NCBI GenBank assembly: GCA_022316685.1 | Contig: JAKJHU010000023.1 | Coordinates: 3,087,192 to 3,151,191 of the forward strand | Reading direction: 5' to 3' | Source: Progne subis subis | Lineage: Eukaryota; Chordata; Aves; Passeriformes; Hirundinidae | DNA: 64,000 nucleotides | Part shown: positions 50,960 to 62,824 of the stretch, in pieces | Layout of the letters: each line of letters begins with the position of its first letter | Position numbering within the stretch: position 1 is the stretch's first letter | Notes under the pieces: model-generated | Told to the model about the DNA's origin: nothing | Database searches by the model: none | Seen by the model: the letters and a program-made list of their open reading frames with translations, nothing else | Made by a program: the position numbers and the translations under genes

Positions 50960-53944
50960 AGCCTGACTATTACCAGTTCTTAAAAAAAAATCCTAAGGTA
51001 CAGACTGTCCTTCACATAAGTATCACACATTTAATACTCCAATCAAGTTTTGATTGGATAACATTGTAAATACAGTCACTAGCAATGTCTACATTATTCC
51101 TCCCTTTGGACACGGCAGCAGGAGAACAATGTGGAAGCAACATAACAAAGGGCTGTGGCCTTATGATGACCCTTCTTAATGGAAGATTCCTGACTTCATA
51201 GAAGTACAATAAGAGGCATTTTATTTCATAACATTTGGACAGGAAGGTTACAAGACTGCAATATAGATAGATTACACACAGCGATGTGACCTTAAGGATA
51301 CTGCTTTTGTCTTACATGACTTTTCAATTTTATGTCTCAAGCCACCTAATCTTAGGTAGGGCTTAATAGGCTTCTTGTTTTCTGAAAGGGAATGAAAACA
51401 GTTATCTTTACAAAGTGGGGAGCAGTATTTGAGATCATGTCACATGTCACTGGTGTTGGTGGTCCATGCAATGGACAAAAATATGCCTGTCTCTCAAGCT
51501 GCACCTGTCCATGGGAAATGATGGCTGAATAGAAGTCTGCCTGAAGTCTTCCCAGTAGAATGACTGCTTGCCACTGCATTATTTGGTGCTTTTATAGACA
51601 AGATTTTTTTTTTTTTTTCCCCTGATATTTGTTGTCAGTTTCGGTGCTTTTATTAGGAAGAAAAGATAAATTTTGCTGGTATTTTTGGCAACGTCAAAAA
51701 AATGAAAGAGTGCTTAAATAATGAAAAGAAGCACATCATGTATTCTGGATTGCTCAAGCTGTTAGTGACCAGAGAACAAATGTCTTAATACTGCTAAAGC
51801 ATAGGAAAAAAGAATATATGACAATGTTCATTAGGAAAGCAGTGATACTTAAAAGAATTCACTTAGAATAATTCTAAAAAGGATGGGCATTGTATTTGAA
51901 TGAAAAATGGGGGGCATTCTAAAAGGATAGAAAAAGATACTGATAATTGTGGGAACACTGGCAGACAATGTAAATATCCAGAATCCATTCTTCATCAGAG
52001 TATGTGGGTATGGTTTGTAAAGACCGGAAGGTCTTGAACACCTTTCTAATGATGTGTGTTTTTTAAAGAATCACAGTGTGAACATTTGAATTTTAGAATG
52101 AAAAATTAACTACATTTTTCATTTTTAAATGAAAATTAACTACATTCCACAAATGCTTGAAGACCCAATATAACAACAACTCTTAAGTCTACTTTGACAA
52201 AGCAAAAGATGGCTAACAAATTGAAAAGTGGGAAGAATGAATTGTTGTGACAACTGAATCTTTTTATCACGCCACCAGACATTTCTGCAACACAAAGAAC
52301 TATTCCTTTCTGTTTCATGAGCATTATAAAATCCAGTGACACGACTCAGACTTCCCTAATTTGTGAAAATAGAATGATTTTGCAGTGCACATGCACAGAT
52401 TTTTAATAGTTTCATAAAGAATTTAAAAATAGTTTTAGAATAATAGAATTTAGAATAATAGAATTTAAAATAGTTAAAGAATTTCTGAAATGGTTCAATT
52501 CTGTAAATTACCTAAAAGCAGCAAGCAGGCTTCCAGTGGTTTCTTCATCACACGTTAAGTATCACACCATCCCCTTTGCTGTAATGGACATCTTTGTGGA
52601 TCTCAAATCACCAGTGTGCTTTCTTCCCAAGCCCTTTTCCAGTGTTTCTGTTTATCCAACTTAGTTCTAGTCTGATGATGCTCTTAAGTGCTGTAATTAG
52701 GCCCTGCAAAGGCAGGAATTGCCTGATGTTTCAAGCTTCCTTCTGCCATTTTCAGGCATTGCCACATCGTGGGTGGTCTTACAGTTAGGACAGAACACAC
52801 TTCTCCACTTTTAATAGGAGATTTATTATTCATTTATTTAAGGATCACTGCCCTCAGGTATAGCTAGAGGGTCTTTGTCATGCTGATTTCATCCTTGCTT
52901 CCATTTCTGTATGCACACAGACTCAACATACATTCATACCCATAACTGGATACATCAGAAGCTCAAAAAAGTTTGATTGTAAAGCTAAGGAAAATAAAGG
53001 AAAGACAGTACTTTATTTATTCTGGGAATACAATTATGTATAGTTTAATAGGAGACTCTGCTGTATAACTACACACAGCTTTTTTTTCCTTTTCTATTTT
53101 CTTCTTTCTAAAATTGAACTTTTCTCTGGGAAAATGTGCTGGTAATAATGAGAGCACAAAATGTCTGATAATGACAAGAGCAATGAGAAGAGAAGCAAGA
53201 TGGATAGAAGAATAAATACACTGAAAGAAAGGCAGAAAAAAAATCCTGGAAAACTGTACACAGGCCTGAGAGCGTATTATCGAATCTGAGCCATAAACTT
53301 TATTTATGTAATTTTATCAATTACATTAAATTACATGAGTGAATGCTGTCAGAGACAGAAAATTCTTCACTGTATTTTCATGCTCATATTTCTCTCTCCT
53401 GACTTCTTTTTATTGTTAAATAACTTAAATTAACATTTAGTTAAGGCCATTTAATCTATAAAATCATAAATGCCCTATAGCATGTTTTAGAAGGCAAAAT
53501 AAGCTCCTAAACAGAGAGATGAGTAAGAGGAGCCTGAGGTATTTTTGTTAAAGCAGCCTGAGAAATGGTGCATTGCAGACCTCAGCTGAGATAGTGTAAT
53601 TAAAGGGAAAGTCAATTGATCACAGGAAGAGAAGGACAAATAACAACAGTTTTTTGTCAATTAGACTTCCAAATCATTGTGTAGGATTCACGGTTTTAGG
53701 GAGAGATTAAAGCAAGAGGCTTTGTAATGCAAGAACAAATATCTCTTGGGGAATTCATTGCTGATCCTCTGACTGGTTTTCCACCCTTATGCTGCTGGGA
53801 CAAAGGCTGGGTACCAGTTTCCTCAGTGGCTGTTGTCGTGGTGGGTTGGATGTGTCATTGCTTTGGACTGTGCAAAACCACCATTAATTAGGTAGCAAGG
53901 GATGTATTTCTCTCTTCAGAACAATGAAACCAGTTAGAGATGCA

Positions 53945-54026
53945 TGTTTTTTACATGATGGGGATTTTTACATGAACTGACCTGAACTGTACATGGGGAT
54001 TTTTACATGAACATGTACACCTGAAC
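53945..54026. repeat. Short direct duplication beside the 54 kb LTR
   Basis: The segment ATGGGGATTTTTACATGAAC (with GATGGGG in the first copy) occurs at about 53957-53976 and again at about 53994-54012. Each copy is followed by a CTGAACTG element. The pair ends exactly where the LTR-like block begins. Confidence 0.75.
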
Positions 54027-54692
54027 TGTAGTGGTGTGAGAGTTGTTTTATTAAGTTATTTTTTTAAGATTTTTAAGTTATTTTTGTAATGGTTCAGTCC
54101 ACTGTATACCCCTGCGTTTTGTAATAGTTTCCCCCTTATGAGTTGTTGTTTAACCAGATGTTTTATGCCAATCATTCCTCCCCTGCACCTGTCCCTGTCA
54201 ATCCCCCCTATCTCCTCGTGGTCGCCCTGTCTGTCAACTTCGAGACCCTTCCCTGGATTCTGGAAAGATCCAGGAGAGGCGTCGAGTGATAGGCTGGTGC
54301 CCAGGGAATCCCCTCCTCCCCTCCTGTGATTTGTTAATGGTTCAGAAGTTGACACCCCTGTTACACCCCCGTGTTCCCTGGTTGGCTGACCCGTTGTCAC
54401 CACCCCTGGATCCTCCCCCGGTTATAAGTGGCTGTCAAGCTTTGATCTCTGCTCTCTCTGGGCAGCAGTGGTCTGAGGTGGAGCTCTTTGCTGGACTCTC
54501 CTTAATAAACTACCTTCTACCCTGCTCAAGAGAGTCGATCCTTTTTCCATCGCCGCAGTCGTGACGCCATCAGGTCCACTCGCTGGTGTGGGGAACCAAG
54601 AACCCAGCGGGAGGAGGTTACTCGCCCTGCCTGTGACCCCGACCGATCCTCGCTGTGGCAGTGCAGAACTGAGCTAGCCTGCGCGCCTGCCA
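54027..54692 (+). mobile_element. Retroviral LTR-like block with TATA box and poly(A) signal
   Basis: The block combines a U3-like upstream part, TATAAG at 54423-54428 and AATAAA at 54504-54509 about 80 bases further on. A GC-rich tail follows, with a TGGTGTGGGGAACCAAG stretch that may be U5 or the start of a leader. This layout is that of an avian LTR promoter. Ends are uncertain. TGTAGTGG at 54027 is a plausible start and CTGCCA at 54692 a plausible end. A shared 10-mer GGTGTGAGAG lies at 54033-54042 and 54693-54702. No coding retroviral sequence was found beside it. Confidence 0.65.
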
Positions 54693-54702
54693 GGTGTGAG
54701 AG

Positions 54703-55434
54703 GAAACTGGCTATACTGACCTTCACAGGCTTATGCACTTGGCAAAAAAATATATGCTTTATATTATAGTTTTAGAATGATTCTTTAAGCTGCTTGATCA
54801 CAAATAGAAATTTCCCATTGGAAGCTTCTGTTGGTTTTGAAGAACTATTTATGAATGGGGTGGGTGTCACCTTCTTATCTTTTGAAGTGGTGTATCTCAA
54901 GCAGTCTGGTTCAGGTTTAAATTATCCTAAAGTTCTTGTAGGTAAACACAAAACACTGACAGTTCTATGAATAAAGAGAACTCTATAAATAAAGAGAGGA
55001 CAATTATTCATATACTCTGAAATATATACTGAGAAGTAAGAAATGTGTCAATTTAGAGCTTACAAGAACATCAAAAGGCTTGATTCAGAAGGAAAAAAAC
55101 AATACCTCTGATTTTCTAAGTAACAGCTGACAGACAGTTTAATTTTACTGACATCTTCTAGATTGTAATTTGGCAACTGCTTGTTTTTGGTTTTTTGTTT
55201 GTTTGTTTTCTATTTTAAATGAAGTTCTATAATAAGTCCTACATTATACTAAAAAAATAATAGTGATATAAATAGTGATATAAATAAATATAGTGATATA
55301 AAATAAATAAAGTTTTAACTTTGGCTTTGTTCAAGATCTTAGGTCAGAATCTGAAATTTTAAATGATTTATCTTGAATTTAACATATGGAAGCTACTGTT
55401 TGAACATTACCTTTCCTACCAAAATAATGTGATT
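54703..55434. other. Spacer between two LTR-like blocks
   Basis: AT-rich, with a short TGATATAAATA duplication near 55262-55305. No retroviral coding sequence, so the two LTRs are not a provirus pair. They also differ in sequence and orientation. Confidence 0.6.
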
Positions 55435-55939
55435 TGTTGTGCTGGCTTGAAGCCAAAACCAGCGAGAGACTCTAAGTCAGAAAAAACCCCAATTTAATAG
55501 GAGAGAAAAAAAAAGGTAAAATAAAATAAAATAAAACACATGCAATGATACAAAAGATCACTGACAGAGTCAGAATACAACCTGAAACCGTGGTGGTAGC
55601 AGTCCAGATCTTGTTGAAGCAGTGTTCCTGCAGAAAGGTCTGGTAGCTCTTGTCCTCTGGGAATCCAGTGGGTAAGGCTGCCTGTGCTGTCCCAAATCCC
55701 AGATTATATCCAGGTGGGAATGCTTGGCTCCTCCCCCTGGGTGGAGCATCTCACAATGGGCTGATATCATTTTATCAGTCTTGTAATGGGTCCTTGATTG
55801 CCCATTAAACAGAGATAGCTCCTGGAGGGAGTTACCTATGAGTCATGTAGGAAGGCATTGATGGGCATTGATGGGCCATTAACAGAAGATAGTCTGGAGG
55901 CAGGGGGCAAGGGAAACCCTGCACAACTTAGTTTCAACA
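55435..55939 (-). mobile_element. Retroviral LTR-like block, minus orientation
   Basis: On the minus strand it begins TGTTGAAACTAAGTTGTGCA and ends AGCCAGCACAACA, giving TG...CA termini about 505 bp apart. ATTAAA lies roughly 50 bases before the end as a possible poly(A) signal. An (AAAAT)n-type A-rich run lies at 55516-55537 on the plus strand. No convincing target duplication was found (GTGATT on the left, GCTCAT on the right), so the outer limits could be slightly off or the flanks may have changed. No internal gene is present. Confidence 0.65.
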
Positions 55940-58275
55940 GCTCATGTAGATGGTGATAGAATACATACTTTGGGCACATCTTATATTGTAACCTAGGACA
56001 TTTGTGTAATACTTGAAAATATGGAGCAAAACATGAGGTTCCTGCTTATCAGCTGAGTTAAGTTGTTCAGCCAGTTAAACTTCAAGCATTTGGAAATGTT
56101 TAAGAAATTAACAACTCGGATCTACACTTCCTGGTCAATATGTGTATCTGGACTTGGCCATACTTCTTTACTGCAGTGCAGGCAGCTGCCTCCCTTGTCA
56201 GCCCTCACCTCCAGCCAGGTAATAGAATGACCTGGATCTGAGAATCCATAGTTAACCATAGCATTACAGGTATTCTACATTTATACAATAATCATAAGTC
56301 ACTTTGGGCAGTCCATTTTCAGAAGGTGACTGTCTCGCTCTCTAGACTGAAATCTCTATTCTCTCAGCCTTCTGACTCATAGTGCTCCTTTAGTCATATT
56401 TTAACCTTCAGCACTGCACTCTCTGTCACATTTTATTGCTTAATACATGCTGTTGAGCACAGCAACATCACAGCACCAGATAAACCTCAGTGACTTCTGC
56501 ATGAAAAACAACTTCACTCGCCTTTTTACTAAGAGTTCCTTTTAATTTGAATGCTTAATATGAACGTTCCCCTATGATATGAATGTTCATTCGTGCCCTT
56601 GACATACTTGCCCTGTAATAATAACAATACTGTCTGTATACAAAAGAGTAAATCGGGATATTTTTGCAATATTATAAAATCATGTTGATTCACTGGGTTT
56701 CATCTCATTAGACTTAATATATGTATATATATATATTTAAGTCAATTGAGCTATAAAACACAATAGATTTGGGTATATTTCAAGAATGACTTGAATCTCT
56801 TTATATGCAAAGGCACCTTCCCTACCTTTGTGTATTTTATTTGGAATTTAATAACAGTATCTGGGGAGAGGTGAAGGAGCCCTGAAATGCAGTTGGTATT
56901 TCAGGCGTGGCAATAATTTATTCTATGGCTTTACAAATCATATGGATTTACAAACCTATATTCTATGGCAAACAAAAGGTCCTGAACTTTTTCAAAAAAG
57001 AGAAGCTATCGAGCAATATGATATGGAGTTGATAATCCTTACCAGTCAAACATCACATTAATAAAAAGATAATGGGATTTTACCTGACACAGTCATTAAA
57101 GACATGGTTTTTTTTTTTTTTTTCCAATTTGTCTTTCAGTTGTTTTCATCCTTTGTTCAGTGTTCACCTCAGGCATAATTCCACTCAGATTTCAGAAACT
57201 GCTTGTAAGGATTTTGGGAAATTAACTGGAAAACCTCCTTTATGGAGAAGTGTATGGAAGTTTACAGAAGTGAAGAAGTGATAAGCTTTACTTGTATCCT
57301 AGTGAGAGACAGTGAGAGACTGAGTGGGATACTAGGAAACAGACTGATCTCTGCAACTGTGGCCAGTGAAAAGCATAATTAAATTCTCTAGCCTTCTCTT
57401 CATTAATAGTTACTACTTGCTATGGCCTTATTTTCACATTACAGTAAGCAGGAATCTGAGCTTGGCCAAATCTCTGTAGAAGTGGGCTGTGGTGGGGGGC
57501 TTGGACCACAGTGATTCCCCTTGGGTCACCAGGCAGAGGCAGCTCCCTTACCTGCATTTGTTTGCACTGCTGTGTCCTGCAACTCCTAATGAGGGGATCC
57601 TGAGGAAAGGAGTGGTGGACATGAAGAATTTATTTCCTGCAAAGTCGTTCAGTTTGCATCTTAGCTTAAAGCACAGCCCCCAGCCATCAGAGTGAAACTC
57701 CAGTGGTTGACAGACACTTCTCCTTCCCTCTTAACATGGGCTGCAGCACCACTACATGTGCCCAAACTGAGTCCTTATAACCCCCTTAGTAGCCCTTCAA
57801 TTAACTAGAAGATTTGCAGATAGCTTTCTAAACTTTAATCTGCTTGCTTTCATCCTGCTGCTTTGTTGGATTGCCAGGAAGGACGAGGAAGTAGCAAGAC
57901 AAATACTTTCAGAGTTGGGAAAGTATTGAGTTCACAGTGCAGAAAATTCATGTCCTCCAGTAATGGAGTCTACATTCTAATTTAGCAACTCTTATTTCTG
58001 GGACAGGGTAAAAGGATGTCACATTTCCTCTGGTCTACTGGACATATTTAAATTAGCATTCTAATTTGGATCTGGAGTAAACTCTTTAAATTCTGCACTC
58101 AGAGGATGAGTGCCAAGCCTTGAGCTGGAATGGCTTCACTCTAGGGATTGGTTTCTGTTGTTCTGTCTGACCTGCTGTGTGGCTGTAAACAGGCACAACA
58201 ACTGTGAATCGTTCAAAGCTCAGACAGAGCAAGCAGTTCTTGCTGGTGCTGCAAGAGAGCTGTTCTGCTGCTTAG
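55940..58275. other. Intergenic, no gene recognised
   Basis: A T run at 57104-57123 and a short TA tract near 56720-56740. No exon or transposon recognised. Confidence 0.55.
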
Positions 58276-58280
58276 GTCTG
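58276..58280. other. Target site duplication, left (GTCTG)
   Basis: GTCTG directly precedes TGTAATGG at 58281. The same five bases follow CATAACA at 59917. The match fixes the outer end of copy 2 at 58281 rather than at the inner TGTAGTGG at 58324. Confidence 0.8.
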
Positions 58281-59917
58281 TGTAATGGTTTTAATTCAAT
58301 AACCAGGCAGAAACACCAATTAATGTAGTGGTTTTATATTTGCTAAATTTTGGTTGCCAAATTTAGTGCAGTGATTTTAGTATTTATTCTCTTTTTTGTG
58401 GGACAAGATCAGGAGAAAAGCAAAACAGGCTTAAGCTGAAAAATAAACAAATAGTTTTATTTACACACACTAAAAGAATTGAAAAAGAAAGTTGAGAAAA
58501 AACTGAAACAAAACGGAATGAAACCCCAAAACACTCTTCCCTCCATCTGCAAACAGTTAACTTTCTTACAAAACAACATAAGAGAGATACAACCTGTGAT
58601 TTTCAGTCAGTTTCACCATTTAAACATAATCCTTCATCACTTTGGGACAAGAGTCTCTCTGGAGTCCTATGGAGACATTCACCACAAGACAAAAACAGTC
58701 TAGTGGCTCCCAATGTCACGAATCTGCAATGTGGAGTTTTTGCAGATTGTGCAGTTCCACCCATTAGCAGCCTTTCCTCTGGCTACTCATGGGCCTCAGC
58801 GTATTTGTGGTACTGTTTAAGAATGCTTCTTCTAGTATAAAGCAAGGATTCTCTTCTTCTATCTCTAAAATCATCTCTATCTCAAAAGAAATAAAGACCT
58901 CCATTTACCACAGGAGCTGAGGGCTTCAAATCACTTTCTCTCTAAAATCATCTTTGTCTAAAAGGCTGAGACCTCCTTTTACCCCAGGAGCAAGAGGCTT
59001 TGAGATTCTCACTTAAATCTCAATCATATCAGTCCCCCTAATTTTGATTAGAACCAGCATTCCCCCAAGCAACATTAAGATATTACAAGTAACAGCCCAT
59101 TTCTCCATAGTTTACCCCAGAGAACTCTGGTTAAAATGTCCACTTCCTCAATCCCATTCTCCAATAATATTATCAGTTCTTTCACTCTTGCCCCACTGAC
59201 TTCATCTGGTGTCTTTTCTGCATCCAATCTCTCTCTTTCTTCTCTCTCTCAGGGAAGGGTTAGGCCTTGGAAGCTTCATGCTGCCAGGAAAAGGTTAAAC
59301 CTGCCCAGGCCTGCAGCGGCCACGTGCTCTCTGCCCTGGGCAGCAGTCTCTGTGCCCCTGCATCTCAGATCATTGTCCTGGGTTTCCTCCATCAATTCTT
59401 TTCTTTCTCCATCTGGAATCACCAGAGGGGAGGTGGGGAGAGAGCTCTGCCCACCCCTGGGTGACAATCAGGGCGGCTTTAGCCTAAACAGGCCCATGGC
59501 TGTTATCAGGGGCCTGGCAGAGATCCCTCCCTGCTCTGGGGGCTCTGGGGCTCTGGGGAAATTGAAAAGGTAGTTGCTGTTAAGCCGCAACCTCTCCTCT
59601 GCCTCCAGGAGCCGATGGAGTCCGGCCAGGCCTCAGGGCTGGCTCCCCTCAAAGGGCAGCGGGAGCAGCAGGCCCAACTCAGTGTCACCTGTTCAGCTGA
59701 CCAGGAGGAGAAGGACTGACCTCCTCAAAATCAGGGTTTATATATGGTACCGCCCAAAGTTACATTTGACACTCTCAGTGGTCAAAACAGATGCCAATAT
59801 CCCAAACTAGCCTTCTGATAGGTCCCTGTCCTTTCTAAAACAATTACAAGGGCCTGACAGGGAAATACATTCCACATTTCTCCCTAACTAAAAACCAAAC
59901 TGTGCCAACCCATAACA
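58281..59917 (-). mobile_element. Solo LTR of the same family (copy 2), inverted
   Basis: Read on the minus strand it begins TGTTATGGGTTGGCACAG and ends ATTAAAACCATTACA. It is flanked by GTCTG at 58276-58280 and 59918-59922, a 5-bp target duplication matching the length seen for copy 1. TTTATT at 58456-58461 is the minus-strand AATAAA. Matching blocks with copy 1 include the region around GATTTTCAGTCAGTTTCACC and the first 150 bases. Copy 2 differs in three ways: it has 43 extra bases at its 3' end, it carries a tandem duplication of about 75 bp at 58862-59012, and it lacks the minisatellite. No retroviral gene accompanies it. Confidence 0.9.
58862..59012. repeat. Tandem pair of about 75-bp units within LTR copy 2
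   Basis: Both units start CTCTAAAATCATCT and contain GAGACCTCC or AAGACCTCC followed by TTTACC and CAGGAGC. The units are 58862-58936 and 58938-59012. The corresponding part of copy 1 (about 6025-6105) holds only one unit, so this duplication is specific to copy 2 or its subfamily. Confidence 0.75.
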
Positions 59918-59922
59918 GTCTG
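59918..59922. other. Target site duplication, right (GTCTG)
   Basis: This is the partner of the GTCTG at 58276-58280. Confidence 0.8.
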
Positions 59923-61865
59923 TTTATGTATATATTGTATATGTTATATATCCTCAGGCTAGACCTGCTTCTATCAAAGGCAGACTTTCGTAAGACGAAG
60001 GAAATCCCAAAACAAAGGGATAAGTCAAGATTCCTGTGTGGGGAAAGCAAATCAGCTTTTCTTTCCACATTTGAGACCAGTGGGACAGAAGGACCTGTGT
60101 TATTTTCTAGCTGTGTCCAAAGACTCCGCATAGGCACCAACAAAAATTCACTGGTAGTGCCAAGAGTACCCTCTATTTTCTTACTAACCTTGAAGACTCC
60201 TCTGTGACATCTGAGCTAGCTCTGGGCTGCCTTTTTTAATTTTTATTTTGTCTTCAATCAAAATAATGTGAAGAAATTTGCAGCAGAAACTACGAAACAC
60301 TGGCTTCCTCTGAGTATGTTTAATGAAGCAGATGGCTACTCTGTGCAAGGATTTTATTTACATGCATCCTGAGAAGGTGGTAACAAAGTTAGCCTGCATG
60401 TCTTGAGCCGTCAAGGAAGAGATTGCACAAAGGTTGTCCAGTTCCTCTTTAGACCCACAAGATGTGAGCGCTCAGCACCTTTCTGAAATTCAGAGGGGAA
60501 ATATCAATGTGCAGCAGATTTCTGTCTACTTTACAAATATGTAAAGTAACTCTAAAATTCTTTCCAAAATCTGCTTTTACAGACATAATATTCAAGGCTG
60601 AAAAGAACTTTGGTTTTTTTGAACGTGAAATTCATTAAGATGATAAATAGTAAAACAAACACTAAACATTAAACGATAATATAGTAAATGTTATTTCTTT
60701 CAAAGTTTCACCTTGGAGAAAAGCAACAATCTCCTCAAATCATACAGGACTTGCAAGTATTAGAAAATATAATAAGAGAGAACTTGTAAAAATCATGCAG
60801 ATATGCTCTTTCATCACAAGTACCCCTAATTAAAAAGAAAAAAAAAGTAAAAATTAAGAAGCTTTTTTCCTCTTCTAGTGTTCAACAAAGATGACAAGTA
60901 ATAATTGTACTGAATAATAATACTCTCTGTAATCTTAAAAAACATCCACTACAATGCCATCAGACACTGTTGCTCTAATAAAGAATTATTTGGAAATATA
61001 TACTTACTTTTTTTAAAATTATATGGGATTTTTGTTAGAAGTGGAAGTATCTTCATACTATTTAATACAGTTCAGTGAAGAGTTATTCTTTCTTAATAGA
61101 AGTTTCAGGGGATTTAAAGCTATCCAAACATTAATCTTTCATATGAAACATCATTACCAGAACTAAAAATTCTCATATTCTACAAGGTTTTGGAGCACAG
61201 TAGCAGAAATTAAGCAACGGGTTGCATGGTTTCAAATAGATCCCATCTCTATTATTCAAAAGGTTGCTTGTTGGAACAGAAATTTTATCCTTTCTGGTGA
61301 AGTGGGTAACACTTTTAACTCATACTTACTTTGTTTGCTGGATCAAGACTGTCACTGGAGTTCTTGATTTTCAGCAAAAGAATGTTTTTCAGAGTCACAT
61401 GGGGATTCAGTGAAATAGTATTGACTTTGTGGCAGCTGTATTTATTTTAAGAAAATGCTGCTAAATGATTTTGTGATCATTGAAAAATAAAATCAAGAAA
61501 ATTCCAACAAAAGATTTTTTTCTCAGTAGCCCCAAGTTCTGTGGTTTTAAATAGGGCTTCAGTAATGTCCTCAGCTCAGAAAATCCTGAGTATTCCACTG
61601 GAAAATAATAAAAGAACTAAAAGATTCATGTAAAAAAAAACCAAAACAAAACAAAAACCAACATTCAGGCCCAGTTTATGAGACTGAGGAGAAACTTGTG
61701 AAGGAAAATGCTTACTATGTAACTGTCCTTTTATAGCTGGAATAATCTCCTGACTTAAATAATTTCTTGCACATCACTCTGCTCACGACAGAGGAGAGAG
61801 GAAGGAGAGGGAACTACCTGATTCCCTCCTTTCTCTAGAACCGTCTCACTGTACAATCCTAAAAT

Positions 61866-61975
61866 AAACTGGGATGCAAGGGACCTCTGAAGACCACCTG
61901 GCCCAGGCTTCTGAGTAAAGCAGAGTGATTTTGATGTTAGTCCAGGCTGCCCAGGCCTTGTCCCTGGGCTTGCTA
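61866..61975 (-). mobile_element. Degraded CR1 fragment, minus strand
   Basis: GCAAGGGACCTCTGAAGACC followed by ACCTGGCCCAGGCTTCTGAG and GGCTGCCCAGGCCTTGTCC resembles the 3' region of older CR1 subfamilies (normally GACCTCTGAAGATCATCTGG). Divergence is high and both ends are lost. Confidence 0.65.
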
Positions 61976-62792
61976 CCAGCAGCACCAGGGAAAGGGGGTG
62001 ACCACTTGCCCTCTCCTAACTTGGCATAGTCCCAGGCTGTGTCTGAAGAAGACTCTCAGAAAATTTGTATCCCCTTGCCCCAAGGGATCAGAGAAATCTG
62101 AGTCCACTTCTGTCTCCCTAACAGCTCCATATAGGATATTTCCCCTGCCTCTCTGGTCATGTGAAACAGATATGGAGCTCCCCCTCCTCATTCCATCCAA
62201 CAAAGTGAGGACCCTGTCCTCCATCACACACAGACACATTCTTGCAAGCTCAGGTAGCACAGTTTGAAGAGGTAAAAATTGCAATCTTCAAGGCAGTTCT
62301 GTCAGCAGGACATCCCACGGAGTTATGCTTCTACTACCAAAAATACACTTTAAAAATATAGTTACTTTTCCTCAAAATCCGTGGCTTTTCTGTGCTGCTT
62401 TTCTAACAAAAACAAGCCACCAATATAACTGCAACTGCCTTCTGCCAGGGAAAGAAGACCCTAAAATAGCTTCTCTAAGATAAACAAGACAATTTCTTCT
62501 ACAAAAATAATGCCTACACCAAAAATTACACTGATGTAACTGTACAGATGGAGCAATGAGATTCCTCAGGAATTATTCTTCCCCTTCAAGTCTGGCTGCC
62601 TGAAGTTAGAGCTCTCAATCTATTTTCTGGCATGTAGACAAGTGATCTGATTTTGATGAGTGCTCAGCACTAGGCAGATTCCCAGAAAACAGTTTACTTT
62701 TTAGTAACTAATGCCAGAAACACTGAAAGACTAATCTGGATTGAAGGGTTTCCTCCAACTCTTTATATATTGTAGGTTTGTGGTGTTTTTTT

Positions 62793-62794
<2 letters not shown>

Positions 62795-62824
<30 letters not shown>
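62795..62824. repeat. T30 run
   Basis: Thirty consecutive T, preceded by shorter T runs with GG breaks. Confidence 0.9.

Larger units (their letters stand above)
48541..54026. other. Intergenic, no gene recognised
   Basis: T runs at 48973-48994, 50919-50955 and 51606-51618 are the only simple features. No exon or transposon recognised. Confidence 0.55.

Noticed and set aside
54027..55939. The two neighbouring LTRs as a provirus pair
   Set aside because: They differ in sequence and orientation and enclose only 0.7 kb of AT-rich DNA with no retroviral genes.
62728..62780. Possible CR1 3' end (GATTGAAGGGTTTCCTCCAAC)
   Set aside because: Too short and too diverged, with no octamer tail.
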